From Spartobacteria bacterium (GTDB lineage Bacteria > Verrucomicrobiota > Verrucomicrobiia > Chthoniobacterales > UBA10450): 64,000 nucleotides of DNA. Below, one piece after another: positions 18,751-27,608 of the stretch. Position numbers and translations under genes: made by a program. The stretch covers positions 124,001-188,000 of the forward strand of contig PMSN01000022.1 of assembly GCA_003167555.1 (NCBI GenBank), given 5' to 3'. The notes under the pieces were generated by a model that was not told the DNA's origin, ran no database searches, and was given only the letters and a program-made list of their open reading frames with translations. The number at the start of each line of letters is the position of its first letter. Position 1 is the stretch's first letter.

Positions 18751-19368
18751 CTAAAACGAATAGGTCACGCCGATCTGCGGGCCGAGGAGGTTGAGGCTCG
18801 GATTTGGATCGGTCTGGCCGCCGTTGGAAAGATGCTGGTAGAGAATGCCGGCGGTCGCTTTCCAATGATCGTCGATTTTGTAGGCGACGCCGACGGCGGT
18901 GAGGATGTTGAAGGTGAAGTCCTGGCCTTGCGCGCCGAAAACATTGGAGTGGCTATCGATCCAGCCGAGACCGACACCGCCCGAGACGTAAGGGATGAAA
19001 CGCGCGCCGGGTTTGACGAAGTTGTAACGGAGCCCGACCGAGATGCCGTAATAGAAATTCTCCGGGCCGCGCGTGATCGGCTCCACCATGCCGAGGACGT
19101 AGATTTGGTTGAAGCCGCGCAGCCAACTGTCCTTGTGGACCGCGCCCCAGCGCCAGCGCGCGGTGAAGAACTGACTCGCGATCTCGTAGCTATTGGGATT
19201 GCCGATGACGCCGACCAGGTAGGCCGTCTCCGTCGCCATTTCGAAATTTGGCGCGTCCAGCGGATCATCCGAAGTGAAGTGGGTCGAAAGGCGATCGGTG
19301 CCCGCGTGAGCCAACGGCGCGCAGAGGACGAAAAGCAAGGTGGCAAAGATGGTCCGCAAATTTTTCAT
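18751..19368 (-). CDS. acyloxyacyl hydrolase / PagL-like outer-membrane lipid A deacylase
   Basis: This is a 205-residue precursor with a signal peptide ending near AHAG, followed by an eight-stranded barrel pattern of alternating hydrophobic and aromatic residues, ending in the C-terminal Phe typical of outer-membrane barrels (GPQIGVTYSF). The segment YQHLSNGGQTDPNPSLN contains the His-x-Ser pair and the Asn-rich loop of the PagL active site. PagL removes the 3-position acyl chain of lipid A. The similarity is by motif, and a non-enzymatic barrel remains possible. Confidence 0.75.
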   Translation of the reverse strand: MKNLRTIFATLLFVLCAPLAHAGTDRLSTHFTSDDPLDAPNFEMATETAYLVGVIGNPNSYEIASQFFTARWRWGAVHKDSWLRGFNQIYVLGMVEPITRGPENFYYGISVGLRYNFVKPGARFIPYVSGGVGLGWIDSHSNVFGAQGQDFTFNILTAVGVAYKIDDHWKATAGILYQHLSNGGQTDPNPSLNLLGPQIGVTYSF

Positions 19369-19435
19369 GAAAGCGCGCTACGATATTGCGTGGGGCTCGA
19401 ATTGCAATTCGCGACAGCATCTGGCACGCTTCGCC

Positions 19436-20110
19436 ATGAAATCATACATCGCGGTCATCACTTTGCTTTTCGCCGTGGGCGCGCCGGCGGCGCGGGCGGC
19501 CGACGAGTCAGCAGACAAGGCGCAGCAACTCGCCACCGACCTTTGGAAGGCAAGCGGCGGGGAGAATTGGGCGAAGGTGAAAGAAATCCATTTCACTTTC
19601 GTCGTCGAACAGGAGGGCAAAGCGCTGTTCAGCGCGCAACACGTCTGGAATGTCGCGGCCAGCACAGATGAAGTAAAATGGAAGGACAAACAGGGAAAGG
19701 ATCATCAGGTCACGGCCAATCTCATGACGCCCGCTTCCGATGAAGAGGCGAAAACCGCTTACGGCCGCTGGGTCAATGATGCGTATTGGCTCCTCGCGCC
19801 GCTGAAAATTCGCGACAAGGGCGTGAAAGTGGAAGCAGGCGGACCGAAGGATCTAAATGGCGTCAGTTGCGAAACGCTGAAGTTGAGCTTTGACCAGGTC
19901 GGCCTCACGCCGACGGACAAATACGTTTTCTATCTCGATCCGAAAACAAAACTGCCGTGTGCGTGGGATTACATTCCGCAATCTGGCAACGGCCTGCAGG
20001 CCACATGGGAAAAGTTCCAGACCTTTGGCGGATTGAATCTCGCGACCGAGCACAATTTCAACGGCAAGACCATCAGGCTGGCGGACATCCAAGTGGTGAC
20101 CGCCCAATAG
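19436..20110 (+). CDS. secreted hypothetical protein (lipoprotein-sorting-like fold)
   Basis: ATG 19436 is chosen because it begins the signal peptide MKSYIAVITLLFAVGAPAARA; the in-frame ATG at 19340 runs antisense through the divergent gene. The mature 200 residues (LWKASGGENWAKVKEIHFTF, YVFYLDPKTKLPCAWDYIP) resemble a conserved periplasmic family with a half-barrel fold that measures substrate-like lipid ligands, but this is only a fold-level guess. It is divergent from the PagL-like gene. Confidence 0.75.
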   Translation: MKSYIAVITLLFAVGAPAARAADESADKAQQLATDLWKASGGENWAKVKEIHFTFVVEQEGKALFSAQHVWNVAASTDEVKWKDKQGKDHQVTANLMTPASDEEAKTAYGRWVNDAYWLLAPLKIRDKGVKVEAGGPKDLNGVSCETLKLSFDQVGLTPTDKYVFYLDPKTKLPCAWDYIPQSGNGLQATWEKFQTFGGLNLATEHNFNGKTIRLADIQVVTAQ

Positions 20111-20118
20111 CTACGTTT

Positions 20119-20218
20119 GTCATCCCGAGCGAAGTCGAGGGATCCCGTCTCGCTGCGATCGACGTCGCTCGCGGCTCTTCGGGGTCCCTCGACTGCGCTT
20201 CGCTCCGCTCAGGATGAC
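20119..20218. repeat. palindromic repeat (GTCATCC...GGATGAC family)
   Basis: A long interrupted inverted repeat begins GTCATCCCGAGCGAAGTCGA and ends with GGATGAC. Its arms share the CATCC/GGATG ends and a GGGA(T)CCC core pattern. It fills the gap between convergent genes, and its right part encodes the last residues and stop of the pseudouridine synthase gene. Confidence 0.8.
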
Positions 20219-21006
20219 GGGGAGTTGTCGGCAAAAGTCGCCAGGTCCGGCGGCAGCGGACTGACCCATCGTTCACCGCCCCCGATTTCCAGCGCCGCTG
20301 AATGCAGTGCGTGGCGGGCCAAGAGAAGCTTGCTCGCGAGTCGCGGAGTCCAGCCGGTCCCGATGAACTCGAGATAAAGTTTTTCATCGGGCCCGTAAAT
20401 TTTGTCGCCGACGATAGGATGGCCTAACGAGGCGAGATGCACTCGGATTTGGTGAGTGCGCCCGGTTTGCGGCACCGCGCGGACGATGCTGAAACGATCG
20501 CCCTCGGCGCCGCGTGTGAAGCGTTTCTCCACCGTGAAATCAGTGCGAGCCGGCGCGGCCATCGGATGGATCGCTTGCTTGAGCCAGATTGGCGATGGCG
20601 CGTGAACGCCTTGTCGGGCGAGCGGCGCATCCACCGTTTTCGCTTCCCATTCCGGCCAGCCCCAGACGACCGCGAGATACTCCTTGGCGATCCGCTGCTC
20701 CTGCATCATCAGCCCGAAACGCCGGGCCGCGGCAGCGTTTTTCGCTACGAGCACGAGCCCGCTCGTTTCACGGTCGAGCCGATTCACGATCGAGACCTGT
20801 CCGCCGTTCGCGATTTCGAACGCGAGCAGATGTTTCAGTTCGCCCCAAAGCGTGCGCGTTCCGTCCGGCTTCGTGGGATGCACCAGGAGGAACGGCGGTT
20901 TCTCGACCACGAGGAAATCTTCCCGCTCCGCCACGATCGAGATGTTGTTTGCGGGGTGCGCTGCGGTGGCGGATAAAGCTGACTTGATCTCGCTCCGGAA
21001 TGTCAC
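20209..21006 (-). CDS. RluA-family pseudouridine synthase
   Basis: It isomerises uridine to pseudouridine in rRNA or tRNA. The catalytic Asp78 sits in [37 protein letters not shown] is the other family signature. The protein (265 residues) lacks an S4 domain, like RluA and TruC-type enzymes. The start at 21006 would overlap the divergent ABC gene by 65 nt; a GTG at 20934 just before the conserved [12 protein letters not shown] segment removes the overlap. The stop lies inside the adjacent palindromic repeat. Confidence 0.9.
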   Translation of the reverse strand: MTFRSEIKSALSATAAHPANNISIVAEREDFLVVEKPPFLLVHPTKPDGTRTLWGELKHLLAFEIANGGQVSIVNRLDRETSGLVLVAKNAAAARRFGLMMQEQRIAKEYLAVVWGWPEWEAKTVDAPLARQGVHAPSPIWLKQAIHPMAAPARTDFTVEKRFTRGAEGDRFSIVRAVPQTGRTHQIRVHLASLGHPIVGDKIYGPDEKLYLEFIGTGWTPRLASKLLLARHALHSAALEIGGGERWVSPLPPDLATFADNSPSS

Positions 21007-21667
21007 CCGTCATTATAAGAGCGGCGATCGCGCGGTGCACGCGTTGGACGGCGTCTCGCTCGAGATCGCGCAAAATGAATTCGTCGCGGTGAGCGGCCCG
21101 AGCGGCTGCGGGAAAACCACCCTGATTCATCTTCTCGCCGGACTCGAGCGTCCGACGAGCGGCGAAATCTTTGTCGGCGACCTCGCCGTCCACAAAGCCG
21201 ACGACACCGCCTTGACGGATTTCCGGCGCCGGCAACTCGGCCTCGTCTTTCAGTTTTTCAATCTGCTGCCGACGATGAACGTGCTCGAGAACGTCAGTTT
21301 TCCGTTGCTCCTGCAGGGCGTCGCACCGCGGGAAAGCGAGCAGCGGGCGCAAGAGGTGATCGAGCTGGTCGGCCTCTCCGAGCGAGCGCGGCATTTCATT
21401 CACCAGCTCAGCGGAGGCGAACAACAGCGCACGGCCATCGCCCGCGCACTGGTCCATCGGCCTTCGTTGCTCATCGCCGACGAGCCGACCGGCAATCTCG
21501 ATTCCCATTCCGCGGCGTCGGTCATGCAATTGCTCGAGAAAATCGGCGCCGGCCAATTAACCACGTTGATCGTGGTCACTCATAGCGACGAAGTCGCGCA
21601 GGCCGCGTCGAGGCGGGTGGAAATGCGCGACGGGAAAATCGTCCGCGATTCATTTGCTTCCTCGTAA
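20942..21667 (+). CDS. ABC transporter ATP-binding protein (LolD/MacB type)
   Basis: It has Walker A GPSGCGKT, the [24 protein letters not shown] segment diagnostic of LolD/MacB/FtsE-like ATPases, signature LSGGEQQR, Walker [14 protein letters not shown] and the switch HSDE. About 240 residues. The start could be ATG 20942 or GTG 20966; the frame continues upstream only antisense to rluA. No permease gene is adjacent, so its partner is elsewhere. A role in extracting lipoproteins or peptides from the inner membrane is a family-based guess. Confidence 0.9.
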   Translation: MLFAGCAAVADKADLISLRNVTRHYKSGDRAVHALDGVSLEIAQNEFVAVSGPSGCGKTTLIHLLAGLERPTSGEIFVGDLAVHKADDTALTDFRRRQLGLVFQFFNLLPTMNVLENVSFPLLLQGVAPRESEQRAQEVIELVGLSERARHFIHQLSGGEQQRTAIARALVHRPSLLIADEPTGNLDSHSAASVMQLLEKIGAGQLTTLIVVTHSDEVAQAASRRVEMRDGKIVRDSFASS

Positions 21668-21756
21668 TCGTGCTCGTGAGGGGATGATCGTTTGCTTGAC
21701 CTGACCCGGAAAACCGCTTTACCTAAACGCCCAGCCTCGATCCGCAGAAACCCGCC

Positions 21757-22221
21757 GTGGAATTAAAAGACATCAAAGCCGTCATCGACCTGATGAAGAA
21801 GAACGACTTGTCGGTCTTCGAGATGGAGAAGGACGGGTTCAAATTGAAACTGCAAAAGGGAGCGGGGGAGCAGACCGTTTTTGCTCCGCAGCCAGCAGCC
21901 GCGCCGCCCGTGCCGATGCCCGCATCGAATGGACCTGCGCCCGCAATCGCCGCGCCGGCGGCACCGGAAACCGCGCCGAGCACCGGGCTAAAGGACGTTA
22001 TTTCGCCGATGGTGGGAACATTTTACCGCGCTGGCTCGCCCGACGCGCCGCCGTTTGCCGATGTCGGCAAAGAGGTGAACGAAGAAACCGTCGTCTGCAT
22101 CATCGAGGCGATGAAGGTGATGAATGAAATCAAGGCGGAAACCAAAGGTGTGATCGCGGAGGTGGTGGCCGAGAACGGCAAGCCGGTCCAGTTCGGCCAG
22201 GTCCTCTTCCGAGTGAAGTAG
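21757..22221 (+). CDS. accB: biotin carboxyl carrier protein of acetyl-CoA carboxylase
   Basis: The biotinyl domain at the C-terminus carries the biotin-accepting Lys in CIIEAMKVMNEIKAE. An Ala/Pro-rich linker (residues 45-75) joins it to a helical N-terminus (MELKDIKAVIDLMKKNDLSVFE), the standard AccB architecture. The start codon is GTG at 21757. accC follows after a 63-nt repeat-filled gap, forming the biotin carboxylase half of malonyl-CoA synthesis. Confidence 0.96.
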   Translation: MELKDIKAVIDLMKKNDLSVFEMEKDGFKLKLQKGAGEQTVFAPQPAAAPPVPMPASNGPAPAIAAPAAPETAPSTGLKDVISPMVGTFYRAGSPDAPPFADVGKEVNEETVVCIIEAMKVMNEIKAETKGVIAEVVAENGKPVQFGQVLFRVK

Positions 22222-22283
22222 CGCAAGCTTCCAGCTTGCGTAGTTTCGGTCTGTCCCGCAGCGGCGGGAGAAGCTTGCGTTAC
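22222..22283. repeat. palindromic repeat between accB and accC
   Basis: A perfect 8-bp hairpin CGCAAGCT-TCC-AGCTTGCG is followed by a GC-rich element (GTCCCGC-AGC-GGCGGGA) and another AGCTTGCG. It exactly fills the accB-accC gap, starting right after the accB stop, so it may tune read-through or mRNA processing within the operon. Confidence 0.75.
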
Positions 22284-22284
22284 G

Positions 22285-23670
22285 ATGTTCGAGAAAATCT
22301 TAATCGCGAATCGGGGCGAAATCGCCCTGCGCATCATCCGGGCCTGTAAAGAGCTCGGTATTCGCACGCTCGCCGTTTACTCGGAAGCGGATGTGGATTC
22401 GCTCCACGTCCAGCTCGCGGACGAGGCCATTTGCATCGGCGCGCCGCCCAGCTCGGAGAGCTATCTCAAGATCGATCGCATCATGAGCGCGGCGGAAGTG
22501 GGCGACGTCGATGCCATTCATCCCGGGTATGGTTTCCTCGCCGAGAACGCGCATTTCGCCGAAGTCTGCGAGAGCTGCAAAATAAAATTCATCGGCCCGC
22601 CGGCGAGCGCGATGCACGCAATGGGCGACAAGAATTCCGCGCGCGCCTACGCTCGTAAAGCCGGCGTCTCGATCACGCCAGGCAGCGACGGGATCGTCGA
22701 AACCGAGCAGGACGCATTGAAAGTCGCGCGCAAGATTGGTTATCCGCTCATGATCAAAGCAGTCGCCGGCGGCGGCGGTCGCGGCATGCGGACGGCGCGC
22801 AACGAAGCGAGTCTCGGTCCAGCCTTTCATAACGCGCGGCTGGAAGCGGAGAAAGCTTTCGGGAACGGCGCGATCTACATCGAGAAGCTGATCGTCAATC
22901 CGCACCATATCGAATTCCAGATCATGGCGGACCAGCACGGGCGCACCGTCCATCTCGGCGAGCGGGATTGCTCGATCCAGCGGCGCAATCAAAAAGTCAT
23001 CGAGGAATGTCCATCACCGCTGATCTCACCGGGGCTGCGCAAGAAAATGGGACACGCTGCAGTGAAGCTGGCGGAATCGGTGGGTTATCAAAATGCCGGG
23101 ACGGTGGAGTTCCTGGTCGATAACGAGGGCAACTATTACTTCATCGAGATGAACACGCGCATCCAGGTCGAGCACACGATTACCGAGGAAGTCTACGGTT
23201 GCGACCTGGTGAAGGAACAGATTTTGATCGCGTCGGGCGAACGGCTTTCACCGCACGTCGCAAACGCCACGGCGCGGCTCCATGCGATCCAATGCCGGAT
23301 CAACGCTGAGGACCCCGAGAAGAATTTCCAGCCGTCGCCCGGCCGGATCGCATTTTACTACGCGCCCGGCGGCCGTGGCGTGAGGATCGATTCGCACGCT
23401 TACACGGGCTATGTGGTGCCGCCATTCTACGATTCCATGATCGCGAAGTTGATCACGATCGGCGCCACGCGCGCCTCGGCGATCGCCCGGATGCGGCGGG
23501 CACTCGACGAGTATTACATCACCGGCATCAAAACGACGGTGCCATTTCACAGCGCAATCATGCGCAACGCGGAATTCCGCAACGGCACCTACGACACCGG
23601 CTTTGTCGAACGCGTCATGAACTCGGAGAACTTCGAGCTCAAACCGACCTCCACTCGGTTGCACGAGTAA
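22285..23670 (+). CDS. accC: acetyl-CoA carboxylase biotin carboxylase subunit
   Basis: The 461-residue ATP-grasp enzyme carboxylates biotin on AccB. It starts [20 protein letters not shown], has the glycine-rich [11 protein letters not shown] loop, [14 protein letters not shown], and the [15 protein letters not shown] active-site segment. It is slightly longer than usual (about 450) at the C-terminus. It is 8 nt upstream of thiE. Confidence 0.97.
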   Translation: MFEKILIANRGEIALRIIRACKELGIRTLAVYSEADVDSLHVQLADEAICIGAPPSSESYLKIDRIMSAAEVGDVDAIHPGYGFLAENAHFAEVCESCKIKFIGPPASAMHAMGDKNSARAYARKAGVSITPGSDGIVETEQDALKVARKIGYPLMIKAVAGGGGRGMRTARNEASLGPAFHNARLEAEKAFGNGAIYIEKLIVNPHHIEFQIMADQHGRTVHLGERDCSIQRRNQKVIEECPSPLISPGLRKKMGHAAVKLAESVGYQNAGTVEFLVDNEGNYYFIEMNTRIQVEHTITEEVYGCDLVKEQILIASGERLSPHVANATARLHAIQCRINAEDPEKNFQPSPGRIAFYYAPGGRGVRIDSHAYTGYVVPPFYDSMIAKLITIGATRASAIARMRRALDEYYITGIKTTVPFHSAIMRNAEFRNGTYDTGFVERVMNSENFELKPTSTRLHE

Positions 23671-23678
23671 TCAGTCCT

Positions 23679-24317
23679 TTGACTGCCGACGATCTCAGCC
23701 GTTGCCGGCTCTACGGCATCTTGGATCTGGCCTACGTCGATGCTGGCAGCGCGAGAAAGGTGATCGACGAAATGATGGACGGCGGCGTCGATCTCATTCA
23801 ATTGCGCGCGAAAGCGCAACCCGCCGCGCAGATCGCGGCGCTCGCGGCCGAACTGCATAGCGCCACGCGGGAACGCGCCGTTCCCCTCATCATCAACGAT
23901 CATCCTGAAATCGCGCGCATCGTTCCGGCCGAAGGCGTTCATGTCGGCCAGGACGACGTCCCCATCGCGGAAGCGCGCGAGAGCGCGGGCGCACACTGCG
24001 TCGTCGGAAAATCAACCCATAGCGTCGACCAGGCCATCCGCGCTTTCGACGAGGGCGCCGATTACATCGGCTTCGGCCCAATTTTCGCCACGCCAACGAA
24101 GCCGGACTATCCTCCCATCGGTCTCGATGAAATTCGAAAAGTTCACGACGCCGTGCGCATCCCGATCTTTTGCATCGGCGGAATCAAACTGGAAAATCTG
24201 TCCGGGGTGCTCGCCGCTGGCGGGCGCCGAGTCGTGATCGTCTCGGGTTTGCTTCAGGCGAAAGACATCGCATCGTATGCGCGCTCCGCGAAAAAATTAC
24301 TGACCTCCGCTCTCTGA
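23679..24317 (+). CDS. thiE: thiamine-phosphate synthase
   Basis: ThiE joins the pyrimidine and thiazole halves of thiamine. The 212-residue TIM barrel shows VDLIQLRAKAQ, LIINDHPEIAR, GVHVGQDD, VGKSTHSVDQ, YIGFGPIFATPTK and IFCIGGIKLEN, all family motifs. The start appears to be TTG at 23679. It sits in the acc operon, and no TPP riboswitch is seen in the 8-nt gap. Confidence 0.93.
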   Translation: MTADDLSRCRLYGILDLAYVDAGSARKVIDEMMDGGVDLIQLRAKAQPAAQIAALAAELHSATRERAVPLIINDHPEIARIVPAEGVHVGQDDVPIAEARESAGAHCVVGKSTHSVDQAIRAFDEGADYIGFGPIFATPTKPDYPPIGLDEIRKVHDAVRIPIFCIGGIKLENLSGVLAAGGRRVVIVSGLLQAKDIASYARSAKKLLTSAL

Positions 24318-24327
24318 CCTCTGCCTT

Positions 24328-25242
24328 ATGTCTGTCCTCATTGTTGGTTCCATTGCGCTCGATACCGTCAAGACACCTGTCGAAGAACACGCTGACTTGC
24401 TAGGCGGCTCGGCTTCTTATGCGGCCCTGGGCGCGAGCTTCTTCTCGCCGGTGAAACTTGTCGGCATCGTCGGAAATGATTTTCCCGCAGCGGAATTCGA
24501 TTTCTGGAAGTCGCGCCAGATCGATGCGGACGGAGTCCAGCGCGTGGAAGGCAAGACGTTCCGATGGTCGGGCGAATACGCGTGGGACATGAACACGCGC
24601 GAGACGCGCTCAGTGGCGCTGAATGTCTTCGAACATTTCCGGCCGGCGCTGCCGGAATCCTATCGTGAAACCGATTTCGTTTTGCTGGCCAACATCGCGC
24701 CGGCCTTGCAATCGCATGTGCTCGATCAGATGAAGCGGCCGCGTTTCGTCGTGGCCGACACGATGGATTTGTGGATCGAGACGACGCGCGCCGACCTCGA
24801 TGCGCTCCTGCCGCGCGTCGATCTTCTCATTCTCAATGACAGCGAAGCGCGCGAGTTGACGAAGGAAACGAGCCTGATCAAAGCCGGCCGCAAGATTCGC
24901 AAAGGCGGTCCGCGTTACGTCGCGATCAAGAAGGGAGAGCATGGCGCGTTGCTCTTCAGTGAAGACGAATTCTTCAGCTGCGGCGCGTATCCGCTGGAAG
25001 ACATCCACGACCCGACCGGGGCGGGGGATACGTTCGCCGGCGGACTGACCGGTTATCTCGCTTCCGCAAAGCGGGAACCCACCTTCTCCGATCTACGCCG
25101 CGCCGTCATTTACGGGAGCGTCCTGGCGAGCTTCAACGTGGAGGCCTTCAGCCTCGAGCGCTTGCGAACGTTGACCATGGAAGAAATCTCGGCCCGCTAT
25201 CAAATCTTCAAAGCGATGAGCGAGTTTGAGTCGCTGGGATAA
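24328..25242 (+). CDS. PfkB-family carbohydrate/nucleoside kinase
   Basis: The ribokinase-fold protein (304 residues) has the C-terminal PfkB signature DPTGAGDTFAGGLTGYLA with the catalytic Asp, and a N-terminal GSASYAALGASFF substrate loop. Close relatives are annotated as adenosine kinase-like or sugar kinase; the phosphate acceptor cannot be decided here. It follows thiE by 10 nt and ends the operon. Confidence 0.9.
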   Translation: MSVLIVGSIALDTVKTPVEEHADLLGGSASYAALGASFFSPVKLVGIVGNDFPAAEFDFWKSRQIDADGVQRVEGKTFRWSGEYAWDMNTRETRSVALNVFEHFRPALPESYRETDFVLLANIAPALQSHVLDQMKRPRFVVADTMDLWIETTRADLDALLPRVDLLILNDSEARELTKETSLIKAGRKIRKGGPRYVAIKKGEHGALLFSEDEFFSCGAYPLEDIHDPTGAGDTFAGGLTGYLASAKREPTFSDLRRAVIYGSVLASFNVEAFSLERLRTLTMEEISARYQIFKAMSEFESLG

Positions 25243-25275
25243 CCAACCCGGTCCTGCTGTAGAATCAGCGAGCCG

Positions 25276-25452
25276 TCAGCGCTCCTGAGGCCGGGGAAGA
25301 TCCCGCGCGAATGCTTCACGCGCCTGAACGTCGGCCTTGGTTTGCGCCGGATTTTCGGGAGGTGCGGGGTTGGGTCCGTTGGCACACGCTGCCAGAAAAA
25401 CGAATCCAATGAAAACGAGCACAAGTTTCGTCGACGGCATGAGTCTCATCAT
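25276..25452 (-). CDS. small putative lipoprotein
   Basis: The 58-residue ORF begins MMRLMPSTKLVLVFIG and has a lipobox LAAC, followed by a Pro-rich mature segment (GPNPAPPENPAQT). A nearer ATG at 25440 would also work. It is convergent with the pfkB-family gene. The lipobox and clean signal peptide make it a plausible real gene; function is unknown. Confidence 0.6.
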   Translation of the reverse strand: MMRLMPSTKLVLVFIGFVFLAACANGPNPAPPENPAQTKADVQAREAFARDLPRPQER

Positions 25453-25671
25453 TGAACTCTAACGCAAACAAAAAGTCTCGTGCGGATTTTTCATGAAACC
25501 TCCGTTCCTCCAAACGTCTCTCGTCTACTGCAAACATGGAGAAAACGCGAAGAACAATTCTTAAGCTGAAGATTTCCGCAGGGAAACTCCAGGAATTTCC
25601 TCGAAGGACGGACGAGTTCCATCTTCCGGACTTGTCAGTTTTGAATCAACCCGATAGGTAATCATTCCGCG

Positions 25672-27477
25672 ATGTCGCCTCGTCCTACCATTTTCATTTC
25701 AGCGGTGAGCAAGGAATTACGGAGCGCGCGGCAGCTCGTCGCCAACACGCTGACCTTTTTGGGATACGAGCCCGTCTGGCAGGACATCTTTGGAACGGAA
25801 AGCGGCGACCTGCGCCAGATGCTGCGTCAGCAGATCGATCAGTGCAAAGGCGTGGTCCAACTCATCGGGCAATGCTACGGCGCCGAAGCGCCTGTTCCGG
25901 ACGAAGAATTCGGCCGGGTCAGTTACACTCAATATGAGGCTCTGTATGCGAGAAAGCGCGGAAAAAAAACCTGGTACCTTTACATGGACGAGAGTTTTCC
26001 GATCGACGCGCACGAACCGGAGCCCGAGGAACTGCGCCATTTACAGGCGGCCTATCGGAACATTCTGAAAGTCGACACGCACCTTTTCCATCCGCTTGCC
26101 ACCCGCGAAGCGTTGGAGGCGGGAGTTCTCAAGCTTCGCGACGATCTCACTCAACTGCGTCGTGGCGCAAAACGATGGGCCTGGGGCGTGGCGGCGCTGC
26201 TTTGCGTTATCGCGGTCCTTGTGATCTGGCTTGTGCGCGGACAGGGGAAAATGACGGCGCAGTTGGCGAAGGACGGCGGATCGCTGGAGAAGATCGCGCA
26301 ACGCTTCGAATCGCTCGCCTCGACTGGCGGACTCATTACGGCCGCGAAAACTCCCGAGGAGCATTATCACAATGCCCGCGTCCACGAACTCGGTGGCAAT
26401 TTCTCCGCCGCGCGCAAGGAATACGCCGAGTATCTGGCCTCGAATCTCGAAGCGCTCGATCCGTGGTTAAGCTACTCGGCTATGCTGAAGGCGGCGGAAG
26501 GCAAAGCCGGCGCGGTCGAGGCGATGCACTATTTCGCCGACAAACTAAAGCCGCATACAGTTTCCTACGAAACCGCGCTCGCTCTCCTTGAGGACGGAGA
26601 GGCGCGCCTGAAGCAACTCCAGACACTCGCGGAGAAGTTTCCCGACTTCGGTCCGCTGGCGTGGCTGATCAGCCAGGAATATTCCGAGGCCCGGCGTGGC
26701 GACCAGACGCTCGCCGATCAGCGCGCGGAAAAGGAGTGGCTCGAGAAGTTTCGCGCCGCGCATGCCGCGGGAAAATTTGAGAAATATTTCCTGGATAAGA
26801 AAGAAGCGCTGAAGTGGATTGAAGCTGCGGATGCGCGCTGGGCCAAGCTGACCAGCACGCCGGAGCGAGTCCTGGAAAATCCGGTCACGGTTACGGCGCA
26901 ACAGAGCAACGGCGGCTGGGCCGTCACCTTCCAGGTGGCGGATTTCAAGATAAAGGAGCTTTTCTACAAGCTGGACGGGAAAGGCGATTTCCAGTCCACG
27001 GGCCATCTTCCAATCAAGAACCCGCAGACCGGCCTGCCGATGCCAAACACCTACGTCCCACTGCCGAACCTCCCGCCCGGCGAGCATACGCTCGAGGTGA
27101 AATACGTGGACAAAAACGAGAAGACAAACGGCCCCTACACGCTCAAATTTTCCACAGGCGACGAACAGCTCGCCCAGGGGAAGATGGCCCTCAATATGAC
27201 CGCGGGTTCGTGGCTCTCTTTTCGCGACTACGACGGGAAAGTATTACTCTATTTCACTCACCTGATGTCTTATCGTCCGATCATCAAAGAGGTCCGCTAC
27301 TCCCTAAACAGCGATACGCTCGACCAGAACTTCAAGTTCAAGCCGAGCAACACAATGTATGAGGTCGGTGACGAACTTTATCTCACCGTGCCGGGCAATT
27401 CAGAATTCGCGAACGTCCAGGTGACCTACAAGGACGGCACGAAATCGACGGTCCAGAAAATCCTGCGGACGAAATAG
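25672..27477 (+). CDS. DUF4062 membrane protein with C-terminal beta domain
   Basis: Residues 1-150 match DUF4062 (RPTIFISAVSKELRSARQL, DLRQMLRQQIDQCKGVVQLIG, SYTQYEALYARKRGKKTWYLY), a TIR/SIR-like alpha/beta domain found at the N-terminus of signalling proteins. Residues about 168-188 form one transmembrane segment (WAWGVAALLCVIAVLVIWLV). The middle 200 residues look like helical TPR-like repeats (EHYHNARVHELGGNFSAARK). The last 180 residues are beta-rich with Ig-like features. The arrangement implies a cytoplasmic sensor coupled to an outer domain, and is not the common DUF4062-NACHT type. Function is unknown. Confidence 0.8.
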   Translation: MSPRPTIFISAVSKELRSARQLVANTLTFLGYEPVWQDIFGTESGDLRQMLRQQIDQCKGVVQLIGQCYGAEAPVPDEEFGRVSYTQYEALYARKRGKKTWYLYMDESFPIDAHEPEPEELRHLQAAYRNILKVDTHLFHPLATREALEAGVLKLRDDLTQLRRGAKRWAWGVAALLCVIAVLVIWLVRGQGKMTAQLAKDGGSLEKIAQRFESLASTGGLITAAKTPEEHYHNARVHELGGNFSAARKEYAEYLASNLEALDPWLSYSAMLKAAEGKAGAVEAMHYFADKLKPHTVSYETALALLEDGEARLKQLQTLAEKFPDFGPLAWLISQEYSEARRGDQTLADQRAEKEWLEKFRAAHAAGKFEKYFLDKKEALKWIEAADARWAKLTSTPERVLENPVTVTAQQSNGGWAVTFQVADFKIKELFYKLDGKGDFQSTGHLPIKNPQTGLPMPNTYVPLPNLPPGEHTLEVKYVDKNEKTNGPYTLKFSTGDEQLAQGKMALNMTAGSWLSFRDYDGKVLLYFTHLMSYRPIIKEVRYSLNSDTLDQNFKFKPSNTMYEVGDELYLTVPGNSEFANVQVTYKDGTKSTVQKILRTK

Positions 27478-27608
27478 CGAACCGCGGGCGGGCGCCGCAT
27501 CGTAAGACATGGCGCACCGGTGAAGTTGCCTCGTCAGCCGCCTGCGGTTAAGCAAAGTGTTACGGCTTGTGATATGCTCGCTCTACCTCAACGAGAGCTG
27601 CGTCATCG

